Shown here piece after piece: positions 36,640-49,200 of a DNA stretch of 64,000 nucleotides; positions within the stretch are counted from its first letter, which is position 1; every line of letters begins with the position of its first letter. Under the pieces are notes generated by a model. It made no database searches, was not told the DNA's origin, and saw only the letters and a list, made by a program, of their open reading frames with translations. A program made the translations under genes and the position numbers. The DNA lies in assembly GCA_038025085.1 (NCBI GenBank), contig CM076143.1, forward strand, positions 16,229,501 through 16,293,500, read 5' to 3'. The stretch comes from Tetragonia tetragonoides. Its lineage: Eukaryota > Streptophyta > Magnoliopsida > Caryophyllales > Aizoaceae.

Positions 36640-36757
36640 TCACCATTTAGAAATGTGGAGATTACTTATAGTAAGCAGTGATCCTTGTTTCATTGAAAAG
36701 TGACCCCCGTCTCACCAAAAGTTACGAAAAGACCGTTTTATAGAAGTTTTTGTGGAG
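36640..36757. repeat. Left arm of a distant inverted repeat (~115 bp)
   Basis: Just upstream of the PAP28 start. It contains GACCCCCGTCTCACCAAAAG and, in reverse complement, matches 39740-39858 at roughly 85-90%. It ends near TTTTTGTGG. Probably one copy of a MITE or a transposon end with 'gacggtctttt...gagacgg' ends; no target duplication found. Confidence 0.6.
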
Positions 36758-37236
36758 GGAGAAATACGTTTAAATAATGATTCTTCTAAAATAAACACTT
36801 ACGATATCAGCCATATAAGAATGTTCATAGCTCCAACATGTGGGGTATCATTATTACATAAATGCAGATCATTGTGGATTTGAATCCAATAGTTTACAAG
36901 CTAGGATCATAAAATTTTGTTTCCTAATTCCTGTAATAACCAATAATGATTCAATTTGGATTCTATATACTTATGAGAAGTCATAGGAGTGGCATTGTTA
37001 CCTTCGGATCATTTTCTACAAACTCTTATTTGATCTATTTAGCATTACAAATGTTAATATGTCACATGGGAAAATAGAATGGGTCAAAGTCCAATTATGA
37101 CCTTAAATAAGTATTTGAGAATATTAGATAAAGTTGTTTTGGTACTATTTTAATTACCTATATAAATTAATTTATTTCCTCGTATTTGTAAAAGCCAAAA
37201 ACGAATCTAGGGCCACTAATGGGTCATCACTATTAG

Positions 37237-37346
37237 GAATATCTTGGCCTAGTGGTTAAAATTGAGATATTGGATATGTTAGGTCAAAAGTTCAATGTCC
37301 CTCTTTCCTTTGTGTATTGTTGGTCAATTTTTTTTTTTTTTTTTTT
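37237..37346 (+). repeat. Probable tRNA-derived SINE fragment
   Basis: A-box-like TTGGCCTAGTGG (37244-37255) and B-box-like AGTTCAATGTCC (37289-37300) are 33 bp apart, followed by a T-run at about 37329-37346. The spacing fits a SINE head. No cloverleaf, so not a tRNA gene. The T-run could instead be the A-tail of a minus-strand insert to its right. Confidence 0.4.
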
Positions 37347-37404
37347 ATATCTTTAAGATAAAGAAAAATTTATTAAAATTGAATATGGGGTAATCAATTA
37401 CAAA

Positions 37405-37599
37405 TTAAAAGTGATACTTTTTGTTTGGTTTTGGAGGAGGTAAAAAATCCTTGACAGAAATAAAATCTTCAAGTTCAAGGTTGTGGGTACTTCTAATTGT
37501 TGGAGCTTGTCTTGACTTTAACAACAAAAATAATACTTGTATATTTAACACGAATACTGAAAAAGTGATATAAAGGGTAACACATATTAGTGCCACCAT
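37405..37599 (-). CDS. Candidate small secreted-peptide precursor, 64 aa
   Basis: The ATG at 37599 opens a 64-residue ORF on the minus strand. It starts MVALICVTLYITFSVFVLNI, a strong signal-peptide-like or membrane segment of about 25-30 residues. An acidic linker (LELEDF) and a proline- and lysine-rich C-terminus (DFLPPPKPNKKYHF) follow. The layout resembles plant peptide-hormone precursors such as IDA-like proteins (C-terminal PIPPS.PSKRH), but the match is loose. An AATAAA-like signal follows the stop. The sequence after that (AATAAATTTTTCTTTATC then poly(A)) also resembles the L1 3' end of this window, so it could be part of a retroposed copy. The in-frame extension upstream of this ATG has no Met. 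Confidence 0.35.
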   Translation of the reverse strand: MVALICVTLYITFSVFVLNIQVLFLLLKSRQAPTIRSTHNLELEDFISVKDFLPPPKPNKKYHF

Positions 37600-38689
37600 T
37601 GGACTGCTGGATGAGGATGTAACTTCTACCAACCACTTTGAGCACGTGTATCTCTCTTTCTCTGCCTCTCAATGATATACATTTGGACGAAAAAGTTATA
37701 CTTTTGAACGTAACGTCTTACACGAAAACGACTATGATTAACACTTTTTTAGCATTACGTTGTATATACTAGTCTAGAGGCAGGCACAACCAAGTACCCA
37801 CAAGCCACAGGGGACAAGAAGGAATAGCCATCGCCCTCCTAATCCCAATCCAGAGGACCTATTTGAATTTTAAATTCGATCCACCGGTCCCTAACTTTTG
37901 GGAATTGAATTGGATTTGTTGGCTACCAACTCATAATTTTAAGAATTAGAATTGGATCGGTTAGATACTCTCCTATTTGTGGATACCTAATTCCATATTA
38001 ATTCCAATTTCATATTTTTTAAATTAAAGAATAGTGCTATATTTTGATATTAGAAAATAACGATTATAATCCCACTCTAACAAGTATTAATTTTAAAAAT
38101 ACAAAAATTTAAAACCAAATACTTAGCATTGTAAATTAAAAATAAATAAATACAATTATTAAATTCATAAAATTACAATACATTTCTTTTTAAAAATCAC
38201 CAATCAGTAATGTTATTAGAAAATCAACCTTGTTTGTTTTCAACTATAAAAAGAAGCATATGGGCACACAATCAGTTTCGGTTTCAAAAAGTCAAGAATC
38301 GAAAATGGTATTGGTTGGTATTGATTTCTATCTTTGGGAATCAGAATGGGGCTCTGTTAGTTTGGGTATTAATTCTGGAAATGTCAGTTTCGATTACGAT
38401 ATTGTAGACCAAGTAATTCTACTCACCCCTAAACACCATTACCACATGTTTGTCGATTGTCATTACTCGAAACTGTCCTAATTAACTCTTTGTACTCTTG
38501 GCCATTTATTGTCAACTTCCCTACTTGTTCAACAAAAAAAGAAAAGAAAAAGGACACCACTACCACCTTATGTAAAATATTCATGACTAGCTACAAATAC
38601 TATCTTACTTGATGGCTGATAATTTTCAACAGTGTTACACCTATTCAGGCCACTGTTTGATTAAGTTTGTTAATAACCTTTCAATAAAC
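37600..38689. other. Intergenic, no gene recognised
   Basis: AT-rich sequence upstream of the small ORF. Open frames at about 38210-38480 overlap each other in two frames and show no family motif. I see no reliable feature. Confidence 0.4.
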
Positions 38690-39660
38690 TCTCCAATTGA
38701 CCACCCATCGTCTCCCCTTTGTCGACTTTTATGGCGTATCATAGCCCCCCGAGCAAGTTATTTTATCTAGAAGGCAACATACAACTGTATCCCTACTAAA
38801 CAAATAGTATTATGCCCAAACTGCTGGACGTTTGCTGTGCTCGTTGCAATATTGCCTCAGAAACAATTTTCCAATTGCTTTCTCTTTGTCCGTATTCAAC
38901 CTACACTTTAAGATCTAATATCAAAGCACCGGATATTCATATTTGGATCTGAACAAACCTCCCAAAATCACCATTTGATCACTCTTGAGCACCCATTTCA
39001 TGGTCACTTATCTTTCTCGTCACCTGTTGGACTATATGAAAACAGCGAAACTTTCTAATCTTTGACAACAAACCTTGATCTACTGATCGTCAAAAATCTT
39101 ATCATGGAATTTTGGTACTTGGGCCATGCAAACCCCCGGCATACCCTCGTATAACCTTATTTCTGTTTGTTGGACTCCAGCATTATATGCAACTTCTATC
39201 ATCAATGTTGATGGTAGCGCTTTGACAAATACTGGAGAATGAGGAGTTGCAGGAATCTTCCGCAACCATCATGGTGGATGAGAATTCACCTTCTTACTCC
39301 ATAGTCAAAACACCACAAACACTCGCATGAAAATACTAGCCATCCACCAAGCTCTTCAACTTGCCTGGGGCAACAACATCGTACATATTGTATTGAATTT
39401 TAATCTGACTCATTATTAGTACTCTCTATGACTAAAGGCACTTTTGCATATCCTACTATATTTCACGCTCTTATTTGTGATTGCATGTTGTTCCTTGTTC
39501 GGCAATAGAATTTTCGCCTTATACATATCTATTATGAAGGATACCCGATAGCAGATCGTCTTGCGAGGCTAGCATGAGAGATGCAACGACCTTTTGTTCT
39601 CTTACAAACCCTACCCCTTTTGTTGCTTGGTATATATTTTCCGATATAGTTGGGGCGGGT
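38690..39660 (+). mobile_element. L1 LINE relic with zinc-knuckle and RNase H domains
   Basis: Frameshifted translation gives LWRIIAPRASYFIWKATYN then CIPTK...CPNC, the zf-RVT segment. Next comes CNIASETIFQLL, then an RNase H-like part with INVDGSALTNTGE, GVAGIFRNHHGG and ILAIHQALQLAW, then the late box IADRLARLA. Several stops. The RNase H domain sets it apart from the L1 family at 29-32 kb. Confidence 0.7.
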
Positions 39661-39739
39661 TATAGCCGTCTTGTAATTAAATAAACTCTCGTGTATATTT
39701 CTTGGATGTAATATAAAATTCATGGCTTTTTAGTTTCAC

Positions 39740-39858
39740 AAAAACTTTTATAAGACGGTCTTTTCGTAACTTTTGGTGAGACGGGGGTCACTATTCAATT
39801 AAACATGGCTCAGTACTCACTATAAGTAACCTCTACATTTCACAAAAGTAATCCCAAT
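39740..39858. repeat. Right arm of the distant inverted repeat
   Basis: Inverted partner of 36640-36757. It starts ACAAAAACTTTTATAAGACG and passes through CTTTTGGTGAGACGGGGGTC. It lies about 400 bp upstream of the PHD-finger gene start. Confidence 0.6.
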
Positions 39859-40257
39859 TTTTTGTGAGTTAGTCTCACACAAGACCTGCATCGTTTAGTT
39901 TTTACCCCAAAGAGAAAAAAGAAAAAAGAGAAAGGAAAAACCAGACAGGGAAAAGCAGGCCAAGTGAAAACCAAACTGATCAATTTAGGGGGTAGCGGGT
40001 AGCCCAGTTGGGGCTGAAACTGAACGAACGCCGTATATTATTATAGTCTCGCCGGAGAAGAAGACAATCTTCTCTTTCTGGTACGTCCCCCTCTCTATCT
40101 CTCCTTTGACCGTCGTCGTTGACCACCGGGGAGGGAGCTCACCAACCATTCTTGATTATACCCATTTTGGTTCTTCTTATATAATATTATATGTTATAAT
40201 TATAGTATAATATATAATCTAGTTGATGCTTCAATTTTATCGATCTAGGGTTTTTCG

Positions 40258-43200
40258 ATGTTGCAAACCCTAGACCCCAAATCCAACTGGAATGATTTTG
40301 CATTAGGGTTTTCGTCATCGAAATCTCTTTTTTTGTCATCAAAGAATCTTGGGGGTTTACAATTACAAGAAGACTGTTTGTTGTTTGATTTTGGGATGCC
40401 CATGGATTTAAAATCTGATACAAATAGGGATAATATTCAGAGTAGTATGAAACAAGCTGATAATGATAATGGGCAATGCTCATTAAATAGCCATCATGTT
40501 GATGCTATTCAGAGTTGTTCACAATTATCATCAGCTGTTAGTATTGGTACATCTGAATGTTATGAAAATGGGCCTAATTTTGTCTATCAGAGAAGAAGGG
40601 TTCTTAATAATAACCCTGTTTCGTGTCATTGGACTCGGGTTCCTGCGAGTAATGGTAGCTTGTCACCGGAGGTGATTAATTTTGTGTATGAAAGAAGGAA
40701 ACATCAAAAAAGTGGTGTTACTAATCTTTCAGCTATAGTTTCAGCGAACAGGTTACGGAATGGGGCTTGTAATGAAGGTGTTCTTAGTGACAAATTGGTG
40801 CCGTTGACGCGTTCTGATAGGGTTGATAATGGGTGTTTAGTTGAGGACCGTGGTTCTGATGCTGATGTAAAAGATAAAATGGGCAAGACTATTGAGTTGT
40901 GTAGTGTAGATGATAGTTGTTCATCGTCGATGTTGGATATGGATATTGGTTCTTCGGGTCCCTTGTTGAAGACGGATATATATGACACAGATGAGTGCTC
41001 ATCCTCTGGTGTACTTGTCACGGATGGGACTAAAGATTTTTGCATTTCTATTCTTAGACGTCATGGGCTGATATCTCGTTTTAGGCCAAATGGGTCTGGT
41101 GCTTCTGAGGAAGACGCTCCTTCTTGTAGCGGTAGCAGTTGCTCTCGCTCATGTAATGTTTGTGGTTGTCTTGGAACGAATGAAGACATGCTAATTTGCG
41201 ATGAGTGCGAGGAAGCATTTCATATTGCTTGCTGCAACCCCAGCATAAAAAACATGCCTGTTGATGAATGGTATTGTCAATCTTGCGTTAAAACGAAGCA
41301 CAAGATGGTAAAAGAGAGAGCAGTTAGAAAATCATCAATTATCAGGAGTGACAAGGGTTCTGCGACATCTGAAGGAGATTTGAGTCCTATAGCTTTGATG
41401 CTAGAAGATGGTGAGCCATACACAACTGGTGTTCGAGTTGGTAAAGGTTTTCAAGCAATTGTGCCCCAATGGTCTGGACGTAGTACAGAGTATGCTCTAT
41501 GACTTTGGCTTATTACATCTTTATGATACAATCTGATTAGTATGTGTTTAGTTTTGTTGGATCCTTTGTTGTTTCAGAAACAAGTATAATGATCAACACC
41601 CATACATTTACTTTCTTCATGGTATGCCTAAGTCATTTATGATTGTGCCATGTATTCTGGTATGAGAATGCAGAAAAATGAGGACAAATTAGAAATATAT
41701 GATATCTAACTGAGATGTGAAGTTCATTAGGATAAATTTATAAGGTCTGAACCATTCTATGTTTGATGACTATGTCATTGCAGTTTGCATATTGAGGGAT
41801 CGAGCATTTGGTTTTTGGTCATGTTGTTATGGAATTTTCATGTAATTTACTGTTAAATGATGAATTAGGTCGTTATTTGTTTGTATTAGTGACTGGCAGC
41901 CTGGCATGTTTCCACTCCATGGGTCTAGGGGAGTAAGCATGAGCCCTTTTATGAGTTAGATCTTGAAGATGGCCTGAGGTCATTTTCAATGTTGCCCATT
42001 GATTTCTGTGGGGGAGGGGGGGTATACAAAAGTAATACACCTGTGGGATCTCTGCGTCCGAAGCTTGTCTATCAGCTTGTTCAGACCTGAAAGAAATGGA
42101 AACGTAGCAGTAAACTCCTTTGATCCCCTGGCTGGTCATTATTACCAGATTTTTTTGTGATGGGCCACCGGGGGAGTGAGAGTTGCTTGCGTTTTTTTTT
42201 GTGATGTGTGATGTTGCCAGGTCAACGTGGGATAGATTGTTTCGTGGGAAACTTGTTGCTTGTCCTGCCATGGTTGGTCTGTTCATTCAGGTGTGGTTTA
42301 TACCTAGGGGACAGGGTAAGGAGGGTATGGTATTGTGGCGTTGCTTGTGTTTGGCTATCTTTTGTTCACTTTGGTTGGAGAGGAAAGCGAGGGTTAGGGT
42401 TGGTAATCCTGTTGGTTTGGTTTGGGATCGTGTGGTTTACTTGGGTTCTCTCTGGGCCAAGGTGGCGGGGGCTTTTATGGGAGTGGCCGTTATGGATGTT
42501 CAGCGTCTATGGAGTTATTTGATTTATTGTTAGGTTTGCTTTTCGCTTTGAGGACTCCTTGTCTCTTAACTTTATATTGTTCAGACCTTGTTCATTAATG
42601 ATAATTTTTCTTATGTAAAAAAAAAAAAAATGATTTGGTCATTAGTGTGGTATGTGTCTTTGATTTTGAATCCCATGAAAGATCATGCGCAGCACAACCC
42701 AGTATTCAAGAAAGGAAAAATGGGAGCCTAATGGATAGAGTAGTGACGTCTAAAGGGGGAGCTACCTTTATATCGTTCTCAGAGTGCCTAGAACTATGCC
42801 CAACATTGTATTTTTCCATTTAGATCTTCTCATTGCTTCTCCTTCTTGGCAATGCCTTAGTGTTTATAGACAACAAAACGGCCACTTTTAGCGTGCATCA
42901 CTTACTGTGTACATATCTACTCTCTAGTCTTTATCATTTTATCTTGTTCTACATGTAGTTTGTTGTCTAGTAATATGGTAGAAGCAGAGGTGTTAATATA
43001 CCCTTGCTTTATCAAAAGTTGTTTTTCTCTGTCACTGATTAATAATATGTTTTTCATTTTGGTCAAAGATATATAATCTCCTTGATACTTTGATGGTATG
43101 TAATGCGGTTGACCGAATTGCTTATGTGATATTGCCGAATTCAGAATTTACTCAGTTGTTTTGTTTCCTTTGATAAACTTTTGATTTGCAAGGGGATGTG

Positions 43201-46200
43201 TAATTTATGCTTTCGTTTGATGCAGGATCTCTGATGTTCCTGAACCAATGGAGTTGGATCCGTCTGCTAATTGGCCTGTGAGGATTCTAGGCTGTATTTA
43301 GCGTCCTCATTTAGAATCTTCTGTATGGTGATTTACTGGAAATAGTGATTAATTCTTTATAACCCTTCAGGGATTAGTTTCTGGCAAGCCTCGTAGGTCC
43401 AGCTTTATCGGTAATTGGCTTCAATGTAGAGAAGTCATTGTTGGTATGGGAGAAGACACTGATGGAACTGTATGTGGAAAGTGGCGCAGGTATAATTAAA
43501 TGATAGATTATTTTTTGTGTTTTTCCTTATGGTAGGAAGTAGGAACATCAATTAAAATGATTACTTTCTCTTTATCTAAAATGAAAAAAATGAACATCAA
43601 TTAAAATGATCTTAAAGCTTGATTGATCTTAGAAAAAACTTGATTGATCATTCTGTAGGTGAAGCTTGTAATTTCTAGTACTAATTGGAAACTGAATCCT
43701 GTAAGTTAAAAACTGAGTAGCGGGTAAAGCGGGAATATGACTAAGTTAGTTTGTAAAACCGCTGGACTATAATTCTAGTCTTCCCTTCCTTAGGCGACAG
43801 AACGTTATTTCTCTGGTGCTACAAAGGTTATGAAATTGTTTCTGTACGCTTCTGTGTTTTGAACTTCGGATGTGTGGCTGGGATGTTTGTTTTGGTTGAA
43901 TCTTTCATACTATATAAATTGCTGTGTGGAGAATATGTAAGACGCATGTTCTCTTAATATCAGTGCCACTCTACCAGTCTACCTGCTTGTGAGGTTCAAT
44001 GAAACTTTTGCAGTTGGATGATCCAGCACAGCATTGAATCTACATAAAGGATTGATTGTGCATGTTTTCTTGAGTTGTAACTTATAAGTGGTTGGCCTCT
44101 TTTTTAGGTTTTTAATATATTCCTTTTGTAGGTGAACATTATTTATGATTAAATTGTGAAGGGACTAGGCTATGGTAATTGGTTTCTACGTATTGTTGTC
44201 TGGGGATTTGGATAGGGGTATGGAATTTAGCATTTTTGCTTAAAGGTTGTGTTACAGCCTTTCAGGTGTCTCAGCTGTCGTGATGTTAATTTTGTCGGTT
44301 GTGTATGTTTTATCGTTCGTATCCGGGGATTTATCAGTGGTATCAGTTGTTTTTCGCTATGTATTGGCCGGTTCAATCAAGAAATTTGACATCCTGCTAT
44401 GTAATAGGGTGTTGCGGCTTGGAAATTTCAAAAACTATTAATCTAATACGTATAGGTATAGGGCAATATTTGATTACCTGTTGTTAGGCCTGGCATAACA
44501 GATCAGGTCGGGTCGGGTTCGGGTTCAACCTAACTGAACTGTTTTTTAATTGGGTCGAAAACTCCAACCCTAACCCAACCCATTTAATAAACAGGTTAAT
44601 CAGGGCGACCGATTTAACCCATTTAACTAATTTATTATAAGTAAAAAATGGTAAAAACTTGATATAAAGGGGATATATACATTATACCCTCAAATTTCTA
44701 TAGTAAGTAGATATATACAAAACAAACTATTGGATTAAAGAAAATTTATACTTTTCAGTGATTATTAATTATTTGGCTCATAAAAATCTACTGAATTTCA
44801 AAAATTAAATTGACATATGTAAGTAAACAGGTTGAACAAGTTGTTTTCGGGTTGAAAATTTCAACCTTAACCTAACCCATTTAATAAACGGGTTGAAAAT
44901 CTCAGCCCTAACCCGCTTTTTTCAGGTTAGGTTCAGATCGGGTTGTCGGGTCGGGTCAGCTTTTGCCAGGCCTACCTGTTGTCGCCTGAGGTTTAGGAAT
45001 TTTATATTCCTTTTGATTCTTTATATAACTTGAGATTGTTCAATCTGAGAGTTTAGGTTTGGAGCATGTAATGCTGTGCTCTCCTGAGGGGCTTTGTTAT
45101 ATGGGCTATGTTGTGGTATCGGCCATGTCATGATGCTTCAGCAGTTTTTGTTGTTTCTATTTTTACTTTTTAACTTTTGGCAATGAGTTTGTCAGCTAAT
45201 AGCTTGTGACACAGAGAGTTCTTTGTTGGAACTGACAAGAGGTCTCACTTGATACTGCTTTGTTTCCTTCCTGTAGTTACTTCGTTCTTTTAGTATAGAG
45301 GACTCTTTCAGTAGAAGTCTTATTGTCATAGACGTAGTGGTCAGGGATGTGGAGCACTGTTAGCTGGTTTGATTGTTAGTTGCTTGATATGTTGATTAAT
45401 GGATTCAATTGTACTGTTATTTGTTTTTTGTTGCTTGTAACCTTTATAGTTTCTATCCAATACTTAGAAAAGATCTTCACGTTTTGAAAACAGAAATTTT
45501 TACAAAATGGTGGAGTTGGATGCATTATCACTAATTGTAACTATGTTGTATTTCCTTCCTCTGCTATATATGACAAAATGGGATTTTTAAAATGAAGGCT
45601 AAATTCTGTCTGCTCCCCCCTCCCCCCCCCCCCAAATCGCTGAAAGTATGAAGGAAAAAATAAAGTTGATATTCTGCTGAAAATCAGAGGGTGTTGGAAA
45701 AATAATGACACTTGGTCTGTGAAACTGATGAGAAGTTGGTTCTTTGATTTCAATATATCTAATACTTGTATTTGTTCTAAGTGATCTGTTATTGGTTAAA
45801 CTTGTCTTATTGTTTTTTAAAGAGCATATTTCTCACTTAATTCATTCCTTGCCCTTTTCATTGCTTGATACTGTTAATTTGGTACTATCTTTCTTCAGTG
45901 AGCTTACTTGCAGTCTTCTATGTTGCAGGGCTCCACTTTTCGAGGTTCAGACTGACAACTGGGATTGCTTTCGCTCTGTCCTTTGGGATCCAACGCATGC
46001 TGATTGTGCTGTACCTCAGGTGAGATGAGTTTCTTTTCTATCACTCTGTTTGACCCCATAACAGACACTTGGTAGCTGTTTGTCTTTCTTTTCCCTTTTC
46101 TGCTGTTGGGAGAAGAACCCAGGGTGGGGTGGAGGGACTTGTCAATTCTCTCCCTCCTGTTCAGTTGAGTAAGACCTTTATCTCATACTGTATTCCTGTT

Positions 46201-49200
46201 TATGTGTATGGAAGTAGGGAATGTGATGCTATCATCTTTCCTTTTGCACTGTCACAGTTTACAATATTTTTAATGCAGTTGACAGTATCTGGCTTCTACT
46301 TTTGAGAGCTTTCTGTTAGACAGCGTTCTTCTAATAAATGTGCAGGAGTAATAAGATTCACTGACATGTAGTGACTCTCATCTTGCATAACATCTGAGAT
46401 GTGAAGGGAGAAACTAGTTAATGTAGCATACAGTGAACAGATTGGAATAGATGATGTATTTGGATGTGTTCACTCTTCACACTTATCTTTGGAGATGTTG
46501 TGAAATGAAAAAACTGGTGTTTGAACTAGCAACAAACTAAACTAATTATCTTGCACAATTCTATTTGCTTTGATAATATGTGTACTTTCCTGTCCTGTGA
46601 TATATTGAGGGTATTTAGCAATGCATTTATCAGTTCCTGTAACTAAATGTTTGCTTCCACTTCTAGTTAGTCAGAAGGAACTGCAAAATCTTATAATTAT
46701 CAAATTGAAGGTGATGCCTGAACACCAGCAAGAGACATTGTATGAGTATCATAGAGAACTGTTGTTTGCTAATCTTTCTACATCTAGCTTCTTCCTTCTC
46801 TATGCTAGACAGTGATACTTGTATCAACTTTTTCTTTCTGAGTGGTGTATAGAAGTTTTCTTGGTTTCCGTTCCAATTTTCAGTATTTTTTTCTCCATGT
46901 GCCTCCTCTTAAATGGAGTGTTGTGCTGTTTAATCTCTTTAATTGATCAAAAGAGACATAATTTTTCCTGATATTGTTTACATTTTCACTTGATGTTATG
47001 TATCTTATGCTCAGGAGCTGGAAACTGAAGAGGTACTGAAGCAGTTGAAGTACATCGAAATGGTAAGTCATGTTTGTTGTACATGTATGGGTTATGCTTA
47101 TGAGTTCCTTCTCCAATTGCTCAATGAAGAGTAGGGAAGATCTTTTTCTTTGTGAAAATGTCTTATATCCAGGCAAGTATAGGTGCTCTTATAAATAAAT
47201 GTGAGTGTTCTTTTAATCAGAATACTTGACTTTGATGTGCCTGTATTCTCTGTTTGCCAACATTACCCTTAACAGTTTACTGGATGGCCATGGATTTCAG
47301 TGATGTGTGTGGAAGTTTGTCGTGATTCCTGCCTTCTGTGCCACCTATTCTTGTTTTCTATGCTAATTCAAGCCAGGGCCAGTGACATGCTGAGCACTGT
47401 TGCGGTATTGATCTCTTGCAGATTACCTTTTTACTTTGACCTAAATCTATAAGATATTAGGGCGCTGTTTGGTTGCGTGGAAGTGTATCTGAGAATTTTT
47501 TGTACATTGACTATTTTACTGGAATCAGGAAGGTACTAGAATTTTTAAAGCTGGTTAGGAAAAAGAATTTTTGCTTACCTCTCCGAGAATTTTTGCTTAC
47601 CTCTCTTATACGGAGTTAAAGATCAACTCTTTCTAATGCGGTGAAGAGGTTTCTATGCATTTGAACTTTTATAGAAAGAACTCAGGTTTCCATATATTTG
47701 CATGTTAATGAAGTTTTATAGAAAGTACTTTCTAAGAGACTAAGAGAGGCCTGCCAATATTCCTTCTGAGGAGGGGAAGTTTACATTTTGATTTTTGCAT
47801 GTTTGATGTTTTGTAGAAAGCACCCAGGTCCCTTTCTTGTTCGGAAAAACCTATTAATGTTAGACTTTTGTCGCATTAGCCTCATCACTGGTGCATATTA
47901 AATAGTAAAAATCCTTTCTAGTAGGTTGCAGGAGGTTGTATGGCAATCTATTTCAGCAGTCCAGAGTAATTGAGGAAAACTGAATTGATCTTGGATTTGG
48001 CTCCTTTGTCTATTAAAGTGGTAAATGAATCTAGAGAGGATGGTTTAAAGCTATATTTCTCTGGCACGCCGGAATGGTGCCGTGTCGCGTGTCGACACGA
48101 TCCGGCGCGGGACACGACACTGCTTTCGTGTCGACGCGGGCTTGGTGGATACGACATACCGACTCCTTCCTTTTCCCATGGCCTTTTGATTTTCAGATCT
48201 AGAGTTTGTGTTGAAAAACCCTAGAACTACAAATCGGAGTGTTTAATGTTGAAGATGGTGGAAGAAACCAGAGGGCTTGTGATTGACTGGGAGAGGCGAG
48301 TCAATTTCTGGGCTTGTTGGTCTCAGATGATCGGTCAACAGCCGCCTTCCAACAATTGCAGAATGCAGAGAAGAGAAGGGAGAAGAAGAAGAACGCACCA
48401 CCGTCCACCACTCAGATCTGAAATAAGAATGTGCTCCTTTTTTTGGGGGGGGGTTAACGTGCGCTTCTACACTTGTACTAGGCTACCTTTTCTTTCTTTT
48501 CTTTTTCTGTTTTTTCTTTTTTAAACTTCTTCACTCCCTTTTTTTAGGGGATTTCACCTTCTTACCTTGATAACTTGCCTATTTCCTAGTACTTCTCACT
48601 TTTTCAGCTAGTGAAACCTTTTTATATTTTAGGTTCCCTTTAGTGAATTCAATTTTTTCTGAAAAAAAGAAGATTTAATTTTTATATTTCAAGATTATTA
48701 GTCTTTGGTCATATCCACGAGTCCAAGACTCAGATCCTTGTCGTATTCGACATGTGTCAGAGAGTATGAGAAACATTAGTCTAAAGGGTATATTCAGGCT
48801 AAAAATATCAGAAAGCTTAGAAATTACGATATGATGAGCATGGGCTGGACAGAGGTCTAGTATAGAAGGGCTTTTGGACATGCCGAAGAAAATTGATTTG
48901 GTGCTGTTTTGTATGTGCGTTTAGAGGTGTCAAACTCAAACAGGTCGGTCAGGTCGGGTTCGGGTTCGGTCACTTTCGGTTGGGTCATTTAACAGGTCGG
49001 GTCGTTTCATTTTTGGGTTCAGAAAAGCTTGTTCATGACCCAATGTGTTCGGGTTCGGGTCGACCCAATGGGTTGAACACTTAATTTTTAAATTTGGTTA
49101 TAATTGCATAATTAATTTTATTTTCAACTTTAAAATAAAAAAAGGCCATACTATGCTGATATTAGACATAAAATATATGGTTCTAATCTACTTGAAAAAT

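Noticed and set aside
47461..47520. MITE end GGGCGCTGTTTGGTT (similar word at 61018)
   Set aside because: The word is typical of MITE tips, but no inverted partner was found at either place.
48040..48440. Gene or MITE around the GTGTCGACACG-rich stretch
   Set aside because: It looks like a transposon interior, but I could not find matching ends or a target duplication.
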